64,000 bases of DNA from NCBI GenBank assembly GCA_963665155.2, contig OY761986.2:1116001-1180000 (forward strand), in the 5' to 3' direction. This document shows positions 18,896 through 27,830 of the stretch, piece after piece (position 1 is the first letter of the stretch; every line of letters begins with the position of its first letter). The notes under the pieces are model-generated. The model saw nothing but the letters and a program-made list of their open reading frames with translations, made no database searches and was not told where the DNA came from. This DNA is from UBA1141 sp963665155 (GTDB taxonomy: Bacteria; Chloroflexota; Dehalococcoidia; Lucifugimonadales; UBA3495). A program made the translations under genes and the position numbers.

Positions 18896-20536
18896 TTAAA
18901 CGAATGCGCCGATACCGTCGGGTATCTGGACTTCCACCAAGTGGGTGCGGCCGCTGGAAATAGCATTTTCCAGGCCGCGGCTCAGTTTGTCCACCGTCGA
19001 TACTTTCGTGCCCTCGAATCCGTAGGACTCGAAAAGCTTAACGAAATCCGGGTTAACCAATTCAGTGGCAAAGTTCCGGCCAGCGCCGAAGCGGGTATTC
19101 TGGTAGTTTTTCAGCACGCCCCAAGCGCTGTCGTTGAACATCAAGACTACAGGGTGGATGCCGTACTGAGCAGCCGTGGCCAATTCCTGGAAATTGTACT
19201 GAAAACCACCGTCTCCGGTAACGCATATAACCGGAGTATCCGGCTTTCCGGCCTTTGCGCCCAGACCGGCGGGGAAGGCAAATCCCAGTCCGGCCCAACC
19301 ATGGGGGTGCATAAATGTGCGGGGGCCGTAGATGGGCAAGCAACGGCTGGCCCTGCTGGCGGCAATGGTCGGGTCCAGAGAAAAGATGGTGTCCCTGGGA
19401 CTCACGGCCCGTACCGCTTCAAAAATCCGCAGTTCGTTGCCCCATTGGTCTTTCAGGTTGTCGTAAATCTCTTGCCGCATTGCAGAGACTTCCGACTTGA
19501 ATTCCCCGCCTTTCTCTACGTCCTTGCTACCGATGGCGTCCAGCCACTGCCGCACCACGGCCCGAGACTCCCCTTGGATTGGAATTGCCGTTTCATAGTT
19601 CTTGCCTATGATCTCGCTATCCAAAAGGACATGGATCAGAGTCTTGGGCAACTTCATGCCCACGCCCGCAGTGGTCCGGTAGGTAAGAGCGGAGCCCAAC
19701 ACAACTCCCACGTCGCAGGTGCCCAGCCATTCTTGTACCGGGTTATCGCCCCAAATGCGCTTGCCCAGAGACTGTCCCAAAGACAGTGGATGGTCTTCGG
19801 GGAACGCTCCTTTGGCACCGTCGCCAGTGACTACCGGCGCTCCAAGTTTTTCGGCAAGGCGAATAATTTCCTCGGTGCCGCCCAGCGTTTGTACTTCCTC
19901 GCCTACGAAAATCACCGGTCGTTTGGCTTTTAGCAGTGCGTCCAGCGCTCGCTCAACCATTACTGGGTCGCCTTGAGGCGGTTCCATCTCCCTGGGCCCC
20001 AATACCTCAACTTCGGCTTGCTTACCCAGCAAGTCCGTTGGAATCTCCAACTCAATGGGTCTGGGCCGCCGTGTCTTGAAACGTTGGAAGGCCTCCATCA
20101 GGTGGTCCGGAATGGACTCTACTTGATCGATCATGGCATTCCAGTCGGTAACGGCTTGGAACATGCCCAACTGGTCCTTAGTTTCATGGGTGACCAGTTT
20201 GCCCTCACCCAGGAATTCTTGCTCCACGTTGGTGGTAATCTCCAATAAAGGCGAGCTGGAAAAATAGGCTTCTCCCACAGCCCCAAGCGAGTCGGCTGCG
20301 CCCGGCCCGGTGCTGGTGAGCAGCACGCCTGGTTTGCCGGTGGCCCTAGCATAACCGTCGGCCATGAACCCGCAGCCCAACTCTTGGCGACCGCCGATGA
20401 ACCGCAAGCTTTCCTGGCTTTCAAAAAGCGCATCGTAGAGGTCCAGGGTATGAATGGATATGATTCCAAAGACCGTGTCCACTCCCTGAGCCTTAAGGGA
20501 CTCGACCATGGCCTGACCACCAGTCATTTTCGCCAC
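18896..20536 (-). CDS. Thiamine pyrophosphate enzyme, acetolactate synthase-like
   Basis: A 546-residue three-domain TPP enzyme. The N-terminal PYR domain has the conserved Glu in GGRQELGCGFMADGYARAT; the middle domain follows (about 190-330); the C-terminal PP domain has GDGGFQYN...FND, the TPP-Mg motif. Homologues decarboxylate 2-oxoacids, often with carboligation. GTG start at 20536 with GGAGGA 6 bases upstream. It lies about 70 bases downstream of the E2 acyltransferase gene and probably shares its transcript. It could feed or replace an E1 component, but E1 enzymes of 2-oxoacid dehydrogenases belong to a different TPP family, so this is only a suggestion. Confidence 0.8.
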   Translation of the reverse strand: MAKMTGGQAMVESLKAQGVDTVFGIISIHTLDLYDALFESQESLRFIGGRQELGCGFMADGYARATGKPGVLLTSTGPGAADSLGAVGEAYFSSSPLLEITTNVEQEFLGEGKLVTHETKDQLGMFQAVTDWNAMIDQVESIPDHLMEAFQRFKTRRPRPIELEIPTDLLGKQAEVEVLGPREMEPPQGDPVMVERALDALLKAKRPVIFVGEEVQTLGGTEEIIRLAEKLGAPVVTGDGAKGAFPEDHPLSLGQSLGKRIWGDNPVQEWLGTCDVGVVLGSALTYRTTAGVGMKLPKTLIHVLLDSEIIGKNYETAIPIQGESRAVVRQWLDAIGSKDVEKGGEFKSEVSAMRQEIYDNLKDQWGNELRIFEAVRAVSPRDTIFSLDPTIAASRASRCLPIYGPRTFMHPHGWAGLGFAFPAGLGAKAGKPDTPVICVTGDGGFQYNFQELATAAQYGIHPVVLMFNDSAWGVLKNYQNTRFGAGRNFATELVNPDFVKLFESYGFEGTKVSTVDKLSRGLENAISSGRTHLVEVQIPDGIGAFV

Positions 20537-20604
20537 GTAAATTCCTCCGAATCTTAGTCGTCAGTTATCAGCCAACTAATAGCTGAGTGCTGACCAGCTA
20601 GCTT

Positions 20605-21978
20605 CTAAATCACCAAGCTGATGGGGTTTTCCAGCAGCTTTTTTACTTCCATCAAGAACTGGGCTGCCTCGGCACCGTCGGCCACCCGGTGGTCAACCGA
20701 CAGTGTTGCTTTCATTATCTGGGCCAGGACAATCTGTCCATCCCGGGCCACCGGTTGTTCCTTCACCGTGCCCACGGCGACCACCGCTGCGTGGGGCGGA
20801 TAGATGATGGCGACGAAGCTTTCAACATCGAACATGCCTAGGTTGCTGATGCTGAAAGTGGTGGCACTGTATTCTTCATTACGCAGGGCACCGCTGTTGG
20901 CCCTGGTTATCAGGTCGGTACTGGCAGCGGCGATCTCCAACAAGCTCTTGCTTCCGCAACCGTTGATGCCGGGAACCATTAATCCGGCTTCCAACGCAAT
21001 TGCGATCCCGATGTTAATAGAGCCATTCATCTGCAAATAGTCGCCCTGGAATGAGGCGTTGAACTTGGGGTATCGGCCCAAGGATATTGCGCTTGCTTTG
21101 ATGATGAGGTCGTTGACGCTAACCCTCGCTTGAGACCCAATGTTGTCGTTGATGTCCCGGCGGAGGTCCATTGCTTTGGTCATGTCGATTTCGGCGGTAA
21201 CGTAGAAATGAGGAGCGTCCCGTTTGCTGTCGCTGGTGACCTTGGCGATGGTCTGTCTCATCCGGGAAAGCTCTACCCGCTCGTCCGCTAGCGGCGCAGC
21301 CCCTTCGACAGCAGGTGCCGGGGCCGGTTCCTGATAGTTGTTTACATCTTCCTCGACGATGCGGCCGCCGGGGCCGGTCCCCGGGATATTGGCCAGTTCG
21401 ATTCCTCGCTCCCGCGTTAGCCGGCGGGCGATGGGCGAGGCCCGTACCTCGCTATCGGCGGTGCCTGGCGCCGCTGTTTGTGCGGCGGGCGCTTGGTAGG
21501 AAAGGACGTCTTCTTCCACAATCCTGCCGCCCGGGCCCGATCCGGTGAGCGTCGAAAGGTCTATGCCCCGTTCTTTGGCCAAGCGGCGAGCTATCGGGGA
21601 TGCGCGAACCTCTCCCTCCGCTGTTGGCGCGCTGTCCGGAGCATCAGTTGTCGACGTTGCCTGGGCTGCGGGTGCAGGCGTTGACGCAGGTTGGGCCGCG
21701 GCCGACGATGAACCAATCAAATCGTCGGGTAGTTCCTCGTCGGCAGTGCCGATCACGGCGATCAAATCCCCCACGGGAATAATCACGCCTTCAACCGCTA
21801 TTATCTTGCGCAATACACCACTGGTAAACGCCTCGAACTCCACCGTGGCTTTGTCGGTTTCGATTTCGGCGATGATATCCCCTCTGGCTATCTCATCCCC
21901 TTCCTTCTTGTGCCACTTCAAAACCGTGCCTTCTTGCATGTCATAGCCCATCTGGGGCATCACAATCGAAGTTGCCAA
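20605..21978 (-). CDS. Dihydrolipoamide acyltransferase (E2) with two subunit-binding domains
   Basis: Order: lipoyl domain at residues 1-77 with the lipoylated Lys43 in ETDKA; linker; two peripheral subunit-binding domains (about 125-160 and 176-213) that both read ASPIARRL ... GPGGRIVEEDV; Ala/Pro linker; catalytic domain about 228-457 with DHRVADG near the end. E2 transfers the acyl group to CoA in 2-oxoacid dehydrogenase complexes. Two nearly repeated binding domains are unusual; most bacterial E2s have one. TTG start at 21978 with GGAGGA upstream. E3 is encoded at 25418-26827; no E1 genes are visible in the window. Confidence 0.87.
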   Translation of the reverse strand: MATSIVMPQMGYDMQEGTVLKWHKKEGDEIARGDIIAEIETDKATVEFEAFTSGVLRKIIAVEGVIIPVGDLIAVIGTADEELPDDLIGSSSAAAQPASTPAPAAQATSTTDAPDSAPTAEGEVRASPIARRLAKERGIDLSTLTGSGPGGRIVEEDVLSYQAPAAQTAAPGTADSEVRASPIARRLTRERGIELANIPGTGPGGRIVEEDVNNYQEPAPAPAVEGAAPLADERVELSRMRQTIAKVTSDSKRDAPHFYVTAEIDMTKAMDLRRDINDNIGSQARVSVNDLIIKASAISLGRYPKFNASFQGDYLQMNGSINIGIAIALEAGLMVPGINGCGSKSLLEIAAASTDLITRANSGALRNEEYSATTFSISNLGMFDVESFVAIIYPPHAAVVAVGTVKEQPVARDGQIVLAQIMKATLSVDHRVADGAEAAQFLMEVKKLLENPISLVI

Positions 21979-22100
21979 TGTGTCCTCCTTTAGTAATTAA
22001 GGGTGACCGAAACCAGGAAAATTACCCAATCATATTCGCTGATTAGCAAGCATCTCTGCCTTCGGCAATAGCGAGCCAAGCGCATGTCGCAATTATGGTG

Positions 22101-22153
22101 CTGCTGACTGCTGACTGCTGACTGCTGACTGCTGACTGCTGACTGCTGACTGC
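22101..22153. repeat. 7-bp tandem repeat (gactgct)n
   Basis: Six perfect gactgct units from 22106 to 22147 with partial units at both ends, between the E2 gene and the terminator. The block is likely to vary in length by slippage. Confidence 0.9.
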
Positions 22154-22222
22154 ATAGATATTAAAGCACCAAGAGAGGCGGGGCAAGGAGGGTAGTGCTC
22201 CCAAGCAGCACAGGATCGGGCC

Positions 22223-22256
22223 AAAAAAAGAAAGCGGCCAGTAAGAGGCCGCTTTC
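22223..22256 (-). terminator. Rho-independent terminator after korB
   Basis: Perfect 10-bp stem (gaaagcggcc / ggccgctttc) with a 7-base loop. On the minus strand it is followed by seven Ts, 27 bases after the korB stop. It separates the korAB unit from the E2 gene. Confidence 0.85.
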
Positions 22257-22283
22257 TCTGGAAACCAATAGATGTTTGACGCC

Positions 22284-23195
22284 CTAGATCATCCTTTTGA
22301 TGATGCCTTCAACCTGCTCATTGGATAGACCCAAAGGCCGATGGGCCAATGGACCTTCGGTGTCCAATACCGGTTCTCGCTTGCCCAAGTCCGGCTTGTC
22401 CTCGGCACGGAAGAAGACCCCTGTGTAAATCTTGTCGCCCCACGCGATTGCTTTCTCGCAGGCGCTCTGCCAGTCGGATGTGTCGTGCTCTTCGTCTTCA
22501 AGCTTGTTGACCCGGTCCTTGAAGAAAGAATGACCATTGTCTAGGTTAAACGTGACGCAAGGGCTAAAAATATCCACCAAAGCGAAGCCCTTGTGCTGGA
22601 TGGCTTGTTTCATAAGCTGGGTTAGGTGGCGCACGTCTCCGCTAAAACCCCTGGCTACGAAAGTGGCCCCATTCATGATGGCCGCCGTGATGGGGTTGAT
22701 CGGAGTTTCGACGCTGCCGAATGGAGTGCTTTTGGTCTTCATGCCCAAGCTACTTGTGGGGGAAACCTGGCCGGTCGTCAGACCGTAGATCTGATTGTTC
22801 ATTACGATATAAGTGAGATCGATATTACGGCGGGCGGTGTGGGTAAAGTGGTTGCCGCCAATTCCATATCCGTCCCCATCTCCACCGGTGACGATGACCG
22901 TCAAATCGTGGTTGGCCAATTTGGCGCCTGTGGCAAAAGCCAAGGAGCGCCCGTGGAGGGTGTGCATGCCATAGGCGTAGAAGTAGCCGGGCAAGTTGGA
23001 AGAGCAACCTATTCCGCTGACCGCTAGAATTTCATGGGGTTTCAGACCCAATTCGGCGCACGCTCGTTGGAGACCGTTCAGGACTCCGAAGTCGCCGCAG
23101 CCCGGACACCAGTCGGGGTCTACCAGGCCCTTGAAATCTCGGGCGGTGAGTTGAATTTCCGGCTTATCTTCCGCTACGTCCAATGTTGTCGTCAT
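22284..23195 (-). CDS. korB: 2-oxoacid:ferredoxin oxidoreductase, beta subunit
   Basis: A 303-residue TPP-binding subunit: DPDWCPGCGDFGVLNGLQRA near residue 30, LHGRSLAFATGAKLANHDL and GGDGDGYGIGGNHFTHTARRN (TPP-Mg motif), then MNNQIYGLTTGQ. This is the beta subunit type of 2-oxoglutarate/2-oxoacid:acceptor oxidoreductases, which oxidise a 2-oxoacid to acyl-CoA and CO2 while reducing ferredoxin. The alpha subunit is encoded 84 bases upstream on the same strand. Substrate (2-oxoglutarate versus pyruvate or branched) is inferred, not proven. Confidence 0.9.
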   Translation of the reverse strand: MTTTLDVAEDKPEIQLTARDFKGLVDPDWCPGCGDFGVLNGLQRACAELGLKPHEILAVSGIGCSSNLPGYFYAYGMHTLHGRSLAFATGAKLANHDLTVIVTGGDGDGYGIGGNHFTHTARRNIDLTYIVMNNQIYGLTTGQVSPTSSLGMKTKSTPFGSVETPINPITAAIMNGATFVARGFSGDVRHLTQLMKQAIQHKGFALVDIFSPCVTFNLDNGHSFFKDRVNKLEDEEHDTSDWQSACEKAIAWGDKIYTGVFFRAEDKPDLGKREPVLDTEGPLAHRPLGLSNEQVEGIIKRMI

Positions 23196-23279
23196 TAAGT
23201 TACCTCCCAGGTGTTCCTTTAGATGGATGATGTGCGAAGTTTAACGAATACCTAGCCGTCGTTACCAAAATTGGCTAGT

Positions 23280-25061
23280 TTAGGTAACCACTTCCTGATA
23301 GGGCACATAAAGGTCGGTCTTGCCAGCCAGTTGCTCAATCACACCGTCGACGATGTGGTGGGGAGCAAAGGGCTCGCCGTCGTATTTCCGAATGTGTCCG
23401 TTGGCCGCAAACCCGCTCTCGCTGCGTAAGTACCTGGCGAACTGACCCGAGTAGTTGTTCTCGACTATGATGGTCCGCTTGCTGCCGGACAGAATTTTGG
23501 TTACCGCATCCCCATGGAATGGAACTATCCATTTAATGGGGAGGTGGTTCACTTTGACACCCCGGTCCGCCAGCTGTCGCACGGCTTCACTGATTACCCC
23601 GTAGGTGGAACCCCAGCCGATTATCGTCGCTTCGGCGTCTTCCGGGCCTTCCAGTTTGGGGGCTTCTATCTGGTCCAGCACATGGCTCAATTTACGAGCC
23701 CGTTTCTCCACCATCATCCGGCGGATATGCGGGTTGGTAAACTCGTCGCTGATCAGTGTGGAATCTTCGTCATGCTCGTCGGTGGCGGCTATGTACAGGT
23801 GGCCTTCGATACCGGGTAATGCCCGGGGGGAAATACCGCTATCGGTATTCAAGTAGCGCTTGTATCCGTTCGCTTTTGAACCTTCCGTTATCAATTGCCC
23901 GCGGTCGATTTTGGGGTGCATATCGACATCATCAGGATCGAAGCTATACCTGCCCTCGGAGATCAGAAGGTCTGAAATCACCATTCCCGGGCACTGATAG
24001 GCATCGGTCAAGTTAAACAACTCTGCTATAGTGTTGAAAGCGTCAAGGGAATGGTAAGGGGCAACAATAAACCGTTCGAAGTCGCCTTGACTGGCCCCGA
24101 GCATTTGCCACAAGTCTCCCTGCTCGGTCTTGGTGGGAACCCCTGTAGAGGGGCCGGCTCGCATCACATTTATGTAAACCACCGGTATTTCCATCATGGA
24201 CGCTGCGCCGATTGCCTCGGTCATCAACGCAAAACCGCCTCCTGACGTAGCGCACATTGACCGGCAACCCACGTGGGATGCTCCGATTACCATGTTGGCT
24301 ACGCCAATCTCGTCTTCTACTTGGCGCACCATTATGCCCAGGTTTCTAGCGTTTTGGGCCATCCAGTGCAATACCCCAGTAGCAGGGCTCATGGGGTAGG
24401 CGGCGTAAAACTTGACTCCGGCGGCTGCACCGCCCATGGCAATTGCCTCGTTACCCGACCATACCGCTAGGGGTTTTGGTCCCACGGGAGGGGCTTCGCC
24501 GAACAGTTGGAAATTAGCCTTGGCGTAATCGAAGCCAGCCCGAGCGACGCCTACGTTTTCGTCAATCACAGCCTGCCCTTGCCGCTGGAAACGCAGGGTG
24601 AGACTGTCTTCCAAAACTTGGAAATCCAACCCCTGTAGTGCCATGATTGCGCCAACGGCCAGAGTGTTCTGAAGTAGCCGGTTCCTGCTGTTGTTGGTCA
24701 AATCCAACACGGGCATGGGGCACAGTTCAACCCCGTCGGCGGCTTCACCCGGAGAAATGGAGTCTCCGTTGTAAATAACCTTGCTTCCCGGTCCCATCAG
24801 GCCCAGATGGCGGTTCATGGTGTCTTGGTTTAGGCACAGGAGAACATCTAGTTTATCGCCATGAGTGTAGATTTCCTGGTCGCTTATCCGCACGGTCAAG
24901 AAAATGTGACCGCCCCGGATTATGGATTGATAAGCGTTATAGGTGCTCAGATGAAGGCCGCGCCGAACGAAAATTCGGGCTAGGACGTCGCCTGGTGTGG
25001 CAACCCCTTGGCCAGCCTCGCCTCCAATGGCAAGAGCAAAATCGTAATTACCTGAGGCCAT
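23280..25061 (-). CDS. korA: 2-oxoacid:ferredoxin oxidoreductase, fused gamma-alpha subunit
   Basis: The N-terminal 190 residues form the gamma domain (ALAIGGEAGQGVATPGDVLA ... SIIRGGHIFLTVRIS). The remainder is the alpha TPP-PYR domain and transketolase C-like domain (GNEAIAMGGAAAGVKFYAAYPMSP; VEDEIGVANMVIGASHVG; MRAGPSTGVPTKTEQGDL). This gamma-alpha fusion is the usual KorA layout in many bacteria. It is the first gene of the korAB unit, with a promoter-like site about 250 bases upstream. Confidence 0.9.
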   Translation of the reverse strand: MASGNYDFALAIGGEAGQGVATPGDVLARIFVRRGLHLSTYNAYQSIIRGGHIFLTVRISDQEIYTHGDKLDVLLCLNQDTMNRHLGLMGPGSKVIYNGDSISPGEAADGVELCPMPVLDLTNNSRNRLLQNTLAVGAIMALQGLDFQVLEDSLTLRFQRQGQAVIDENVGVARAGFDYAKANFQLFGEAPPVGPKPLAVWSGNEAIAMGGAAAGVKFYAAYPMSPATGVLHWMAQNARNLGIMVRQVEDEIGVANMVIGASHVGCRSMCATSGGGFALMTEAIGAASMMEIPVVYINVMRAGPSTGVPTKTEQGDLWQMLGASQGDFERFIVAPYHSLDAFNTIAELFNLTDAYQCPGMVISDLLISEGRYSFDPDDVDMHPKIDRGQLITEGSKANGYKRYLNTDSGISPRALPGIEGHLYIAATDEHDEDSTLISDEFTNPHIRRMMVEKRARKLSHVLDQIEAPKLEGPEDAEATIIGWGSTYGVISEAVRQLADRGVKVNHLPIKWIVPFHGDAVTKILSGSKRTIIVENNYSGQFARYLRSESGFAANGHIRKYDGEPFAPHHIVDGVIEQLAGKTDLYVPYQEVVT

Positions 25062-25308
25062 TGATTTGCTCCTCTTGTATGATCTGGAAAGATGCCCCGC
25101 AGAATATCGTCGGTTCTTGCTACGCTAATATGCGCAGACGAGGTACGCCCTCACTTCACCGCTTTTCCCGTCAAATAATATCGCCGTTGTTTCCGTTCTT
25201 GTTTCGTGAATAATCCTGTAATAGATTCCGTGCTGCGGGATTTCCTCGAGGGGACATGAAGCCGATTTACGAAGATAGTCGAATTTGATTGTGTTAAATG
25301 ACAATTTT
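25062..25308 (-). other. Long AT-rich leader of korAB
   Basis: About 240 bases between the candidate promoter and korA. No riboswitch was recognised and no convincing coding sequence; a 77-codon minus-strand frame crosses it but shows no family features. Confidence 0.3.
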
Positions 25309-25337
25309 AGTATACGCCTACTAACGACTGGCCACAA
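25309..25337 (-). promoter_or_regulatory. Candidate korAB promoter
   Basis: Minus strand TTGTGG (25332-25337), 17-base spacer, TATACT (25309-25314), in an AT-rich stretch between lpdA and korA. Confidence 0.4.
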
Positions 25338-25417
25338 CGTGTTAACGATTATCGGCAAAATCGATGCAGAACCCTACGTTTAATGGCCAAGAGTTTGTGA
25401 AATTTCTAACACGCGTC

Positions 25418-26827
25418 TTACATGTGAATTACCCGACCTTGGGCGTCCAGGGCGGCTTCTTTGATCATTTCCGATAGTGAAGGATGGGGATGCACCGCCC
25501 ATCCCAACTCCAGTGTCGTCCCTTCCAGCAGCTTGGTCATAGCGAGTTCACCCAGCAGTTCCGTTACTTCCGGCCCAATCATGTGGCCGCCAAGCAACTC
25601 GCCGTAGCGGTCGTCCACAACCAGCTTGACTATGCCGTCCGACTCTCCCATGGCACCTGCTTTGCCGTTGGCCTGCACGTTGAACGATCCGATTTTGACG
25701 CCGTGTCCCTGCTCTTTCGCTTGAGCTTCGGTCAGCCCAAAGCTGGCGATCTGGGGGTGGCAGTATGTTGCCTTGGGCATCATCACATAGTCCAACTCCT
25801 GTGGTTCCAGACCGGCGATGTGCTCCACGGCTACCACACCTTGTGCCGAAGCCGCATGGGCTAGGGCCAGTTTTCCGGTCACATCGCCGACGGCGTAGAC
25901 CCCGGCCACGTTGGTGGCCATGTTGGCGTCTACTTTGATGCACCTGTTCTCTGTTTCGATGCCCAATTCTTCCAGTCCCAGGTCTTCGATGTTGGCCTGT
26001 ATGCCAATGGCCACCAGCACTTTTTCGCACTCCAGGGTTTGGGAAGCACCGTCTTTGTCGACGGTTACTTTCACTCCGGTCCCACTGGAATCCACCCCGG
26101 TGACGCCAGCGCCGGTCATAACGTTGATCCCCTGTTTCTCGAAACTACGTTCAAGGATAGGGCTGATATCTTCATCCTCGTTGGGAACCAACCGGGGCAG
26201 CAGCTCGACAATTGTCACTTCGACGCCGTAGGTACGGTACAGATATGCAAACTCGACTCCTATAGCGCCCCCGCCAACAATGACGATGGAGGCTGGCAGG
26301 TGGTCAAGGACGATGGCTTCATGGCTGGTTATTATTTTCTCACCGTCGATGGGTAAAGGCGGAATGCTGCGGGCCCGAGCCCCAGTCGCCAAGATAATGT
26401 TCTTGGCGCTGATTTCCCGCTTCTCTTGAGAGCCATCGGTCGGGGTTATCTCCAGCACGCCGTTCCCTTTCAGCCTACCGGCCCCCTCAATATGTTCGAC
26501 ATTGTTTTTCCGCAGCAAGAATCCTACCCCTCGGGTGTTGCGGCCCACTACCCTTCTGCTGCGCCTGATAGCGACGGAGTAATCGACAGTAAAGTTGTCG
26601 AACTGGAACCCGAATTCCTCCGCCCTGTGAAAATAGGATAGTATCTCCGCGTTTCTTAGCAGAGACTTGCTGGGAATACAGCCCCAGTTCAGGCATACCC
26701 CGCCCAGAGTTTCTCGCTCTATGACCGCAGTTTTAAGTCCCAGTTGTCCTGCCCGTATGGCCGCAACGTACCCCCCAGGTCCACCGCCCACAATCACCAA
26801 GTCATAACCGGAATCGTTCTGCGTCAT
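25418..26827 (-). CDS. lpdA: Dihydrolipoamide dehydrogenase (E3)
   Basis: A 469-residue flavoprotein disulfide reductase. FAD-binding GGGPGGYVAA is at the N terminus, redox cysteines C45 and C50 in GGVCLNWGCIPSK, NAD-binding GGGAIGVEFA in the middle, and the catalytic His448/Glu453 pair in HPHPSLSE at the C terminus. It reoxidises dihydrolipoamide of E2 (or the glycine-cleavage H protein) with NAD. GAGAGGGAA lies upstream of the ATG. The upstream region is occupied by the 18-bp minisatellite, so its promoter is likely within or beyond that array. Confidence 0.93.
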   Translation of the reverse strand: MTQNDSGYDLVIVGGGPGGYVAAIRAGQLGLKTAVIERETLGGVCLNWGCIPSKSLLRNAEILSYFHRAEEFGFQFDNFTVDYSVAIRRSRRVVGRNTRGVGFLLRKNNVEHIEGAGRLKGNGVLEITPTDGSQEKREISAKNIILATGARARSIPPLPIDGEKIITSHEAIVLDHLPASIVIVGGGAIGVEFAYLYRTYGVEVTIVELLPRLVPNEDEDISPILERSFEKQGINVMTGAGVTGVDSSGTGVKVTVDKDGASQTLECEKVLVAIGIQANIEDLGLEELGIETENRCIKVDANMATNVAGVYAVGDVTGKLALAHAASAQGVVAVEHIAGLEPQELDYVMMPKATYCHPQIASFGLTEAQAKEQGHGVKIGSFNVQANGKAGAMGESDGIVKLVVDDRYGELLGGHMIGPEVTELLGELAMTKLLEGTTLELGWAVHPHPSLSEMIKEAALDAQGRVIHM

Positions 26828-26903
26828 CTCGTTTGATTTCCCTCTCAGCGCAGGTCACTTACCTCGCCAGCCGCGTATTCTATTTCCGGCGCATATCCTA
26901 TTT

Positions 26904-27208
26904 CCGGCGGGTCCGGTGTATCCGGTGTATCCGGCGGGTCCGGTGTATCCGGCGGGTCCGGTGTATCCGGCGGGTCCGGTGTATCCGGCGGGTCCGGTGT
27001 ATCCGGCGGGTCCGGTGTATCCGGCGGGTCCGGTGTATCCGGCGGGTCCGGTGTATCCGGCGGGTCCGGTGTATCCGGCGGGTCCGGTGTATCCGGCGGG
27101 TCCGGTGTATCCGGCGGGTCCGGTGTATCCGGCGGGTCCGGTGTATCCGGCGGGTCCGGTGTATCCGGCGGGTCCGGTGTATCCGGCGGGTCCGGTGTAT
27201 CCGGCGGA
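26904..27208. repeat. 18-bp minisatellite, about 16 copies
   Basis: The unit ccggcgggtccggtgtat is repeated perfectly 15 times from 26931 to 27200, preceded by one copy (26904-26921) and a 9-bp half unit. The unit itself is two related 9-mers. Because 18 is a multiple of 3 and the unit has no stop, several frames are open on both strands (DPPDTP, YPAGPV, RCIRRV). It lies just upstream of lpdA. No initiation signal or conserved flanks support a protein, so I call it non-coding tandem repeat DNA. Confidence 0.93.
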
Positions 27209-27431
27209 TCGTGGCAGCCCATTTCGGTAGAGTGACCCAATTTGGGTTTAAGTCGGAATTATACAAGTAGGAATTGAGTAGATACAACAGTTATGTTAGG
27301 TAAGTAAGAGCAAGTTCAGGGCAAAGTGCGGCGAGGAGCTTAGCGAGGGCTTCGGAATCTTTCCGCGGGCTGTGGACCAAGAGTACACTGAGGGTTGTGG
27401 ACGAAGAGTACCGTGAGCCGACAGGAATCAA
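27209..27431. other. Intergenic stretch between minisatellite and tatA promoter
   Basis: No gene supported. A short near-repeat is seen (ctgtggaccaagagtac / gttgtggacgaagagtac at about 27370-27410). Confidence 0.3.
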
Positions 27432-27460
27432 TTGTGTCCAGGTATGGATTCTGATATGAT
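27432..27460 (+). promoter_or_regulatory. Candidate tatA promoter
   Basis: TTGTGT (27432-27437), 17-base spacer, TATGAT (27455-27460), 33 bases before the tatA ATG. Confidence 0.5.
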
Positions 27461-27493
27461 TAAGACTGTCCTGGCATAGGAACAGGGGGCGAA

Positions 27494-27697
27494 ATGAGAA
27501 TAGGGCCGCTTGGTATCCCTGAGATTGTAATAATCCTTCTAGTAGTGATGCTGATATTCGGAGCGCGAAGGCTTCCAGAGATTGGCACATCATTAGGGAA
27601 GAGCATCCGGACCTTCAAGAGCGCCGTGACCGGCGAGGATGACAATCTTGGAGAAGCTCCGAAAGCCACTCCATCCAGCAAGGATGACGCTTCTTAG
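27494..27697 (+). CDS. tatA: Sec-independent protein translocase TatA
   Basis: A 67-residue protein with a short N-terminal membrane helix (PEIVIILLVVMLIFGARRLPEI), an amphipathic helix (GTSLGKSIRTFKSAV) and a charged tail, the TatA layout. The FGARRLPE hinge is characteristic. TatA oligomerises to form the passage for folded twin-arginine precursors. It faces the tatB-tatC operon, with a shared bidirectional terminator between them. Confidence 0.9.
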   Translation: MRIGPLGIPEIVIILLVVMLIFGARRLPEIGTSLGKSIRTFKSAVTGEDDNLGEAPKATPSSKDDAS

Positions 27698-27719
27698 CAT
27701 CCAATAAATTCAAGAGTGC

Positions 27720-27760
27720 AAAGTAAAAAGGCCGGTTTAATAAACCGGCCTTTTTACTTT
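27720..27760. terminator. Bidirectional terminator between tatA and tatC
   Basis: Near-perfect palindrome: aaagtaaaaaggccggttta pairs with taaaccggcctttttacttt around one central base. T-runs are present on both strands, so it can end tatA and tatC transcripts. Confidence 0.9.
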
Positions 27761-27830
27761 GTTCATAATCTAACTATGTATTCTCCCCTTCTATGTTTCC
27801 ACGTCTACGTTTCCACGGTTCAATTCCGGC

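Noticed and set aside
18890..19933. 347-codon plus-strand frame opposite the TPP enzyme
   Set aside because: The minus-strand gene has full TPP-enzyme motifs; this frame is its shadow.
22101..22153. Heptamer repeat as a protein-binding site array or origin
   Set aside because: It is a simple slippage-type repeat without DnaA-box character or flanking dnaA/dnaN.
25125..25358. 77-codon minus-strand frame in the korAB leader
   Set aside because: No ribosome-binding site or recognised family; it covers the candidate promoter.
26904..27208. CRISPR array
   Set aside because: Units are contiguous with no unique spacers, and no cas genes are nearby. The same applies to the 25-bp array at 10094-10193.
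26833..27287. Three long repetitive frames over the minisatellite (DPPDTP, YPAGPV and RCIRRV repeats)
   Set aside because: An 18-bp stop-free unit opens several frames automatically; there is no ribosome-binding site or family character at the ends.
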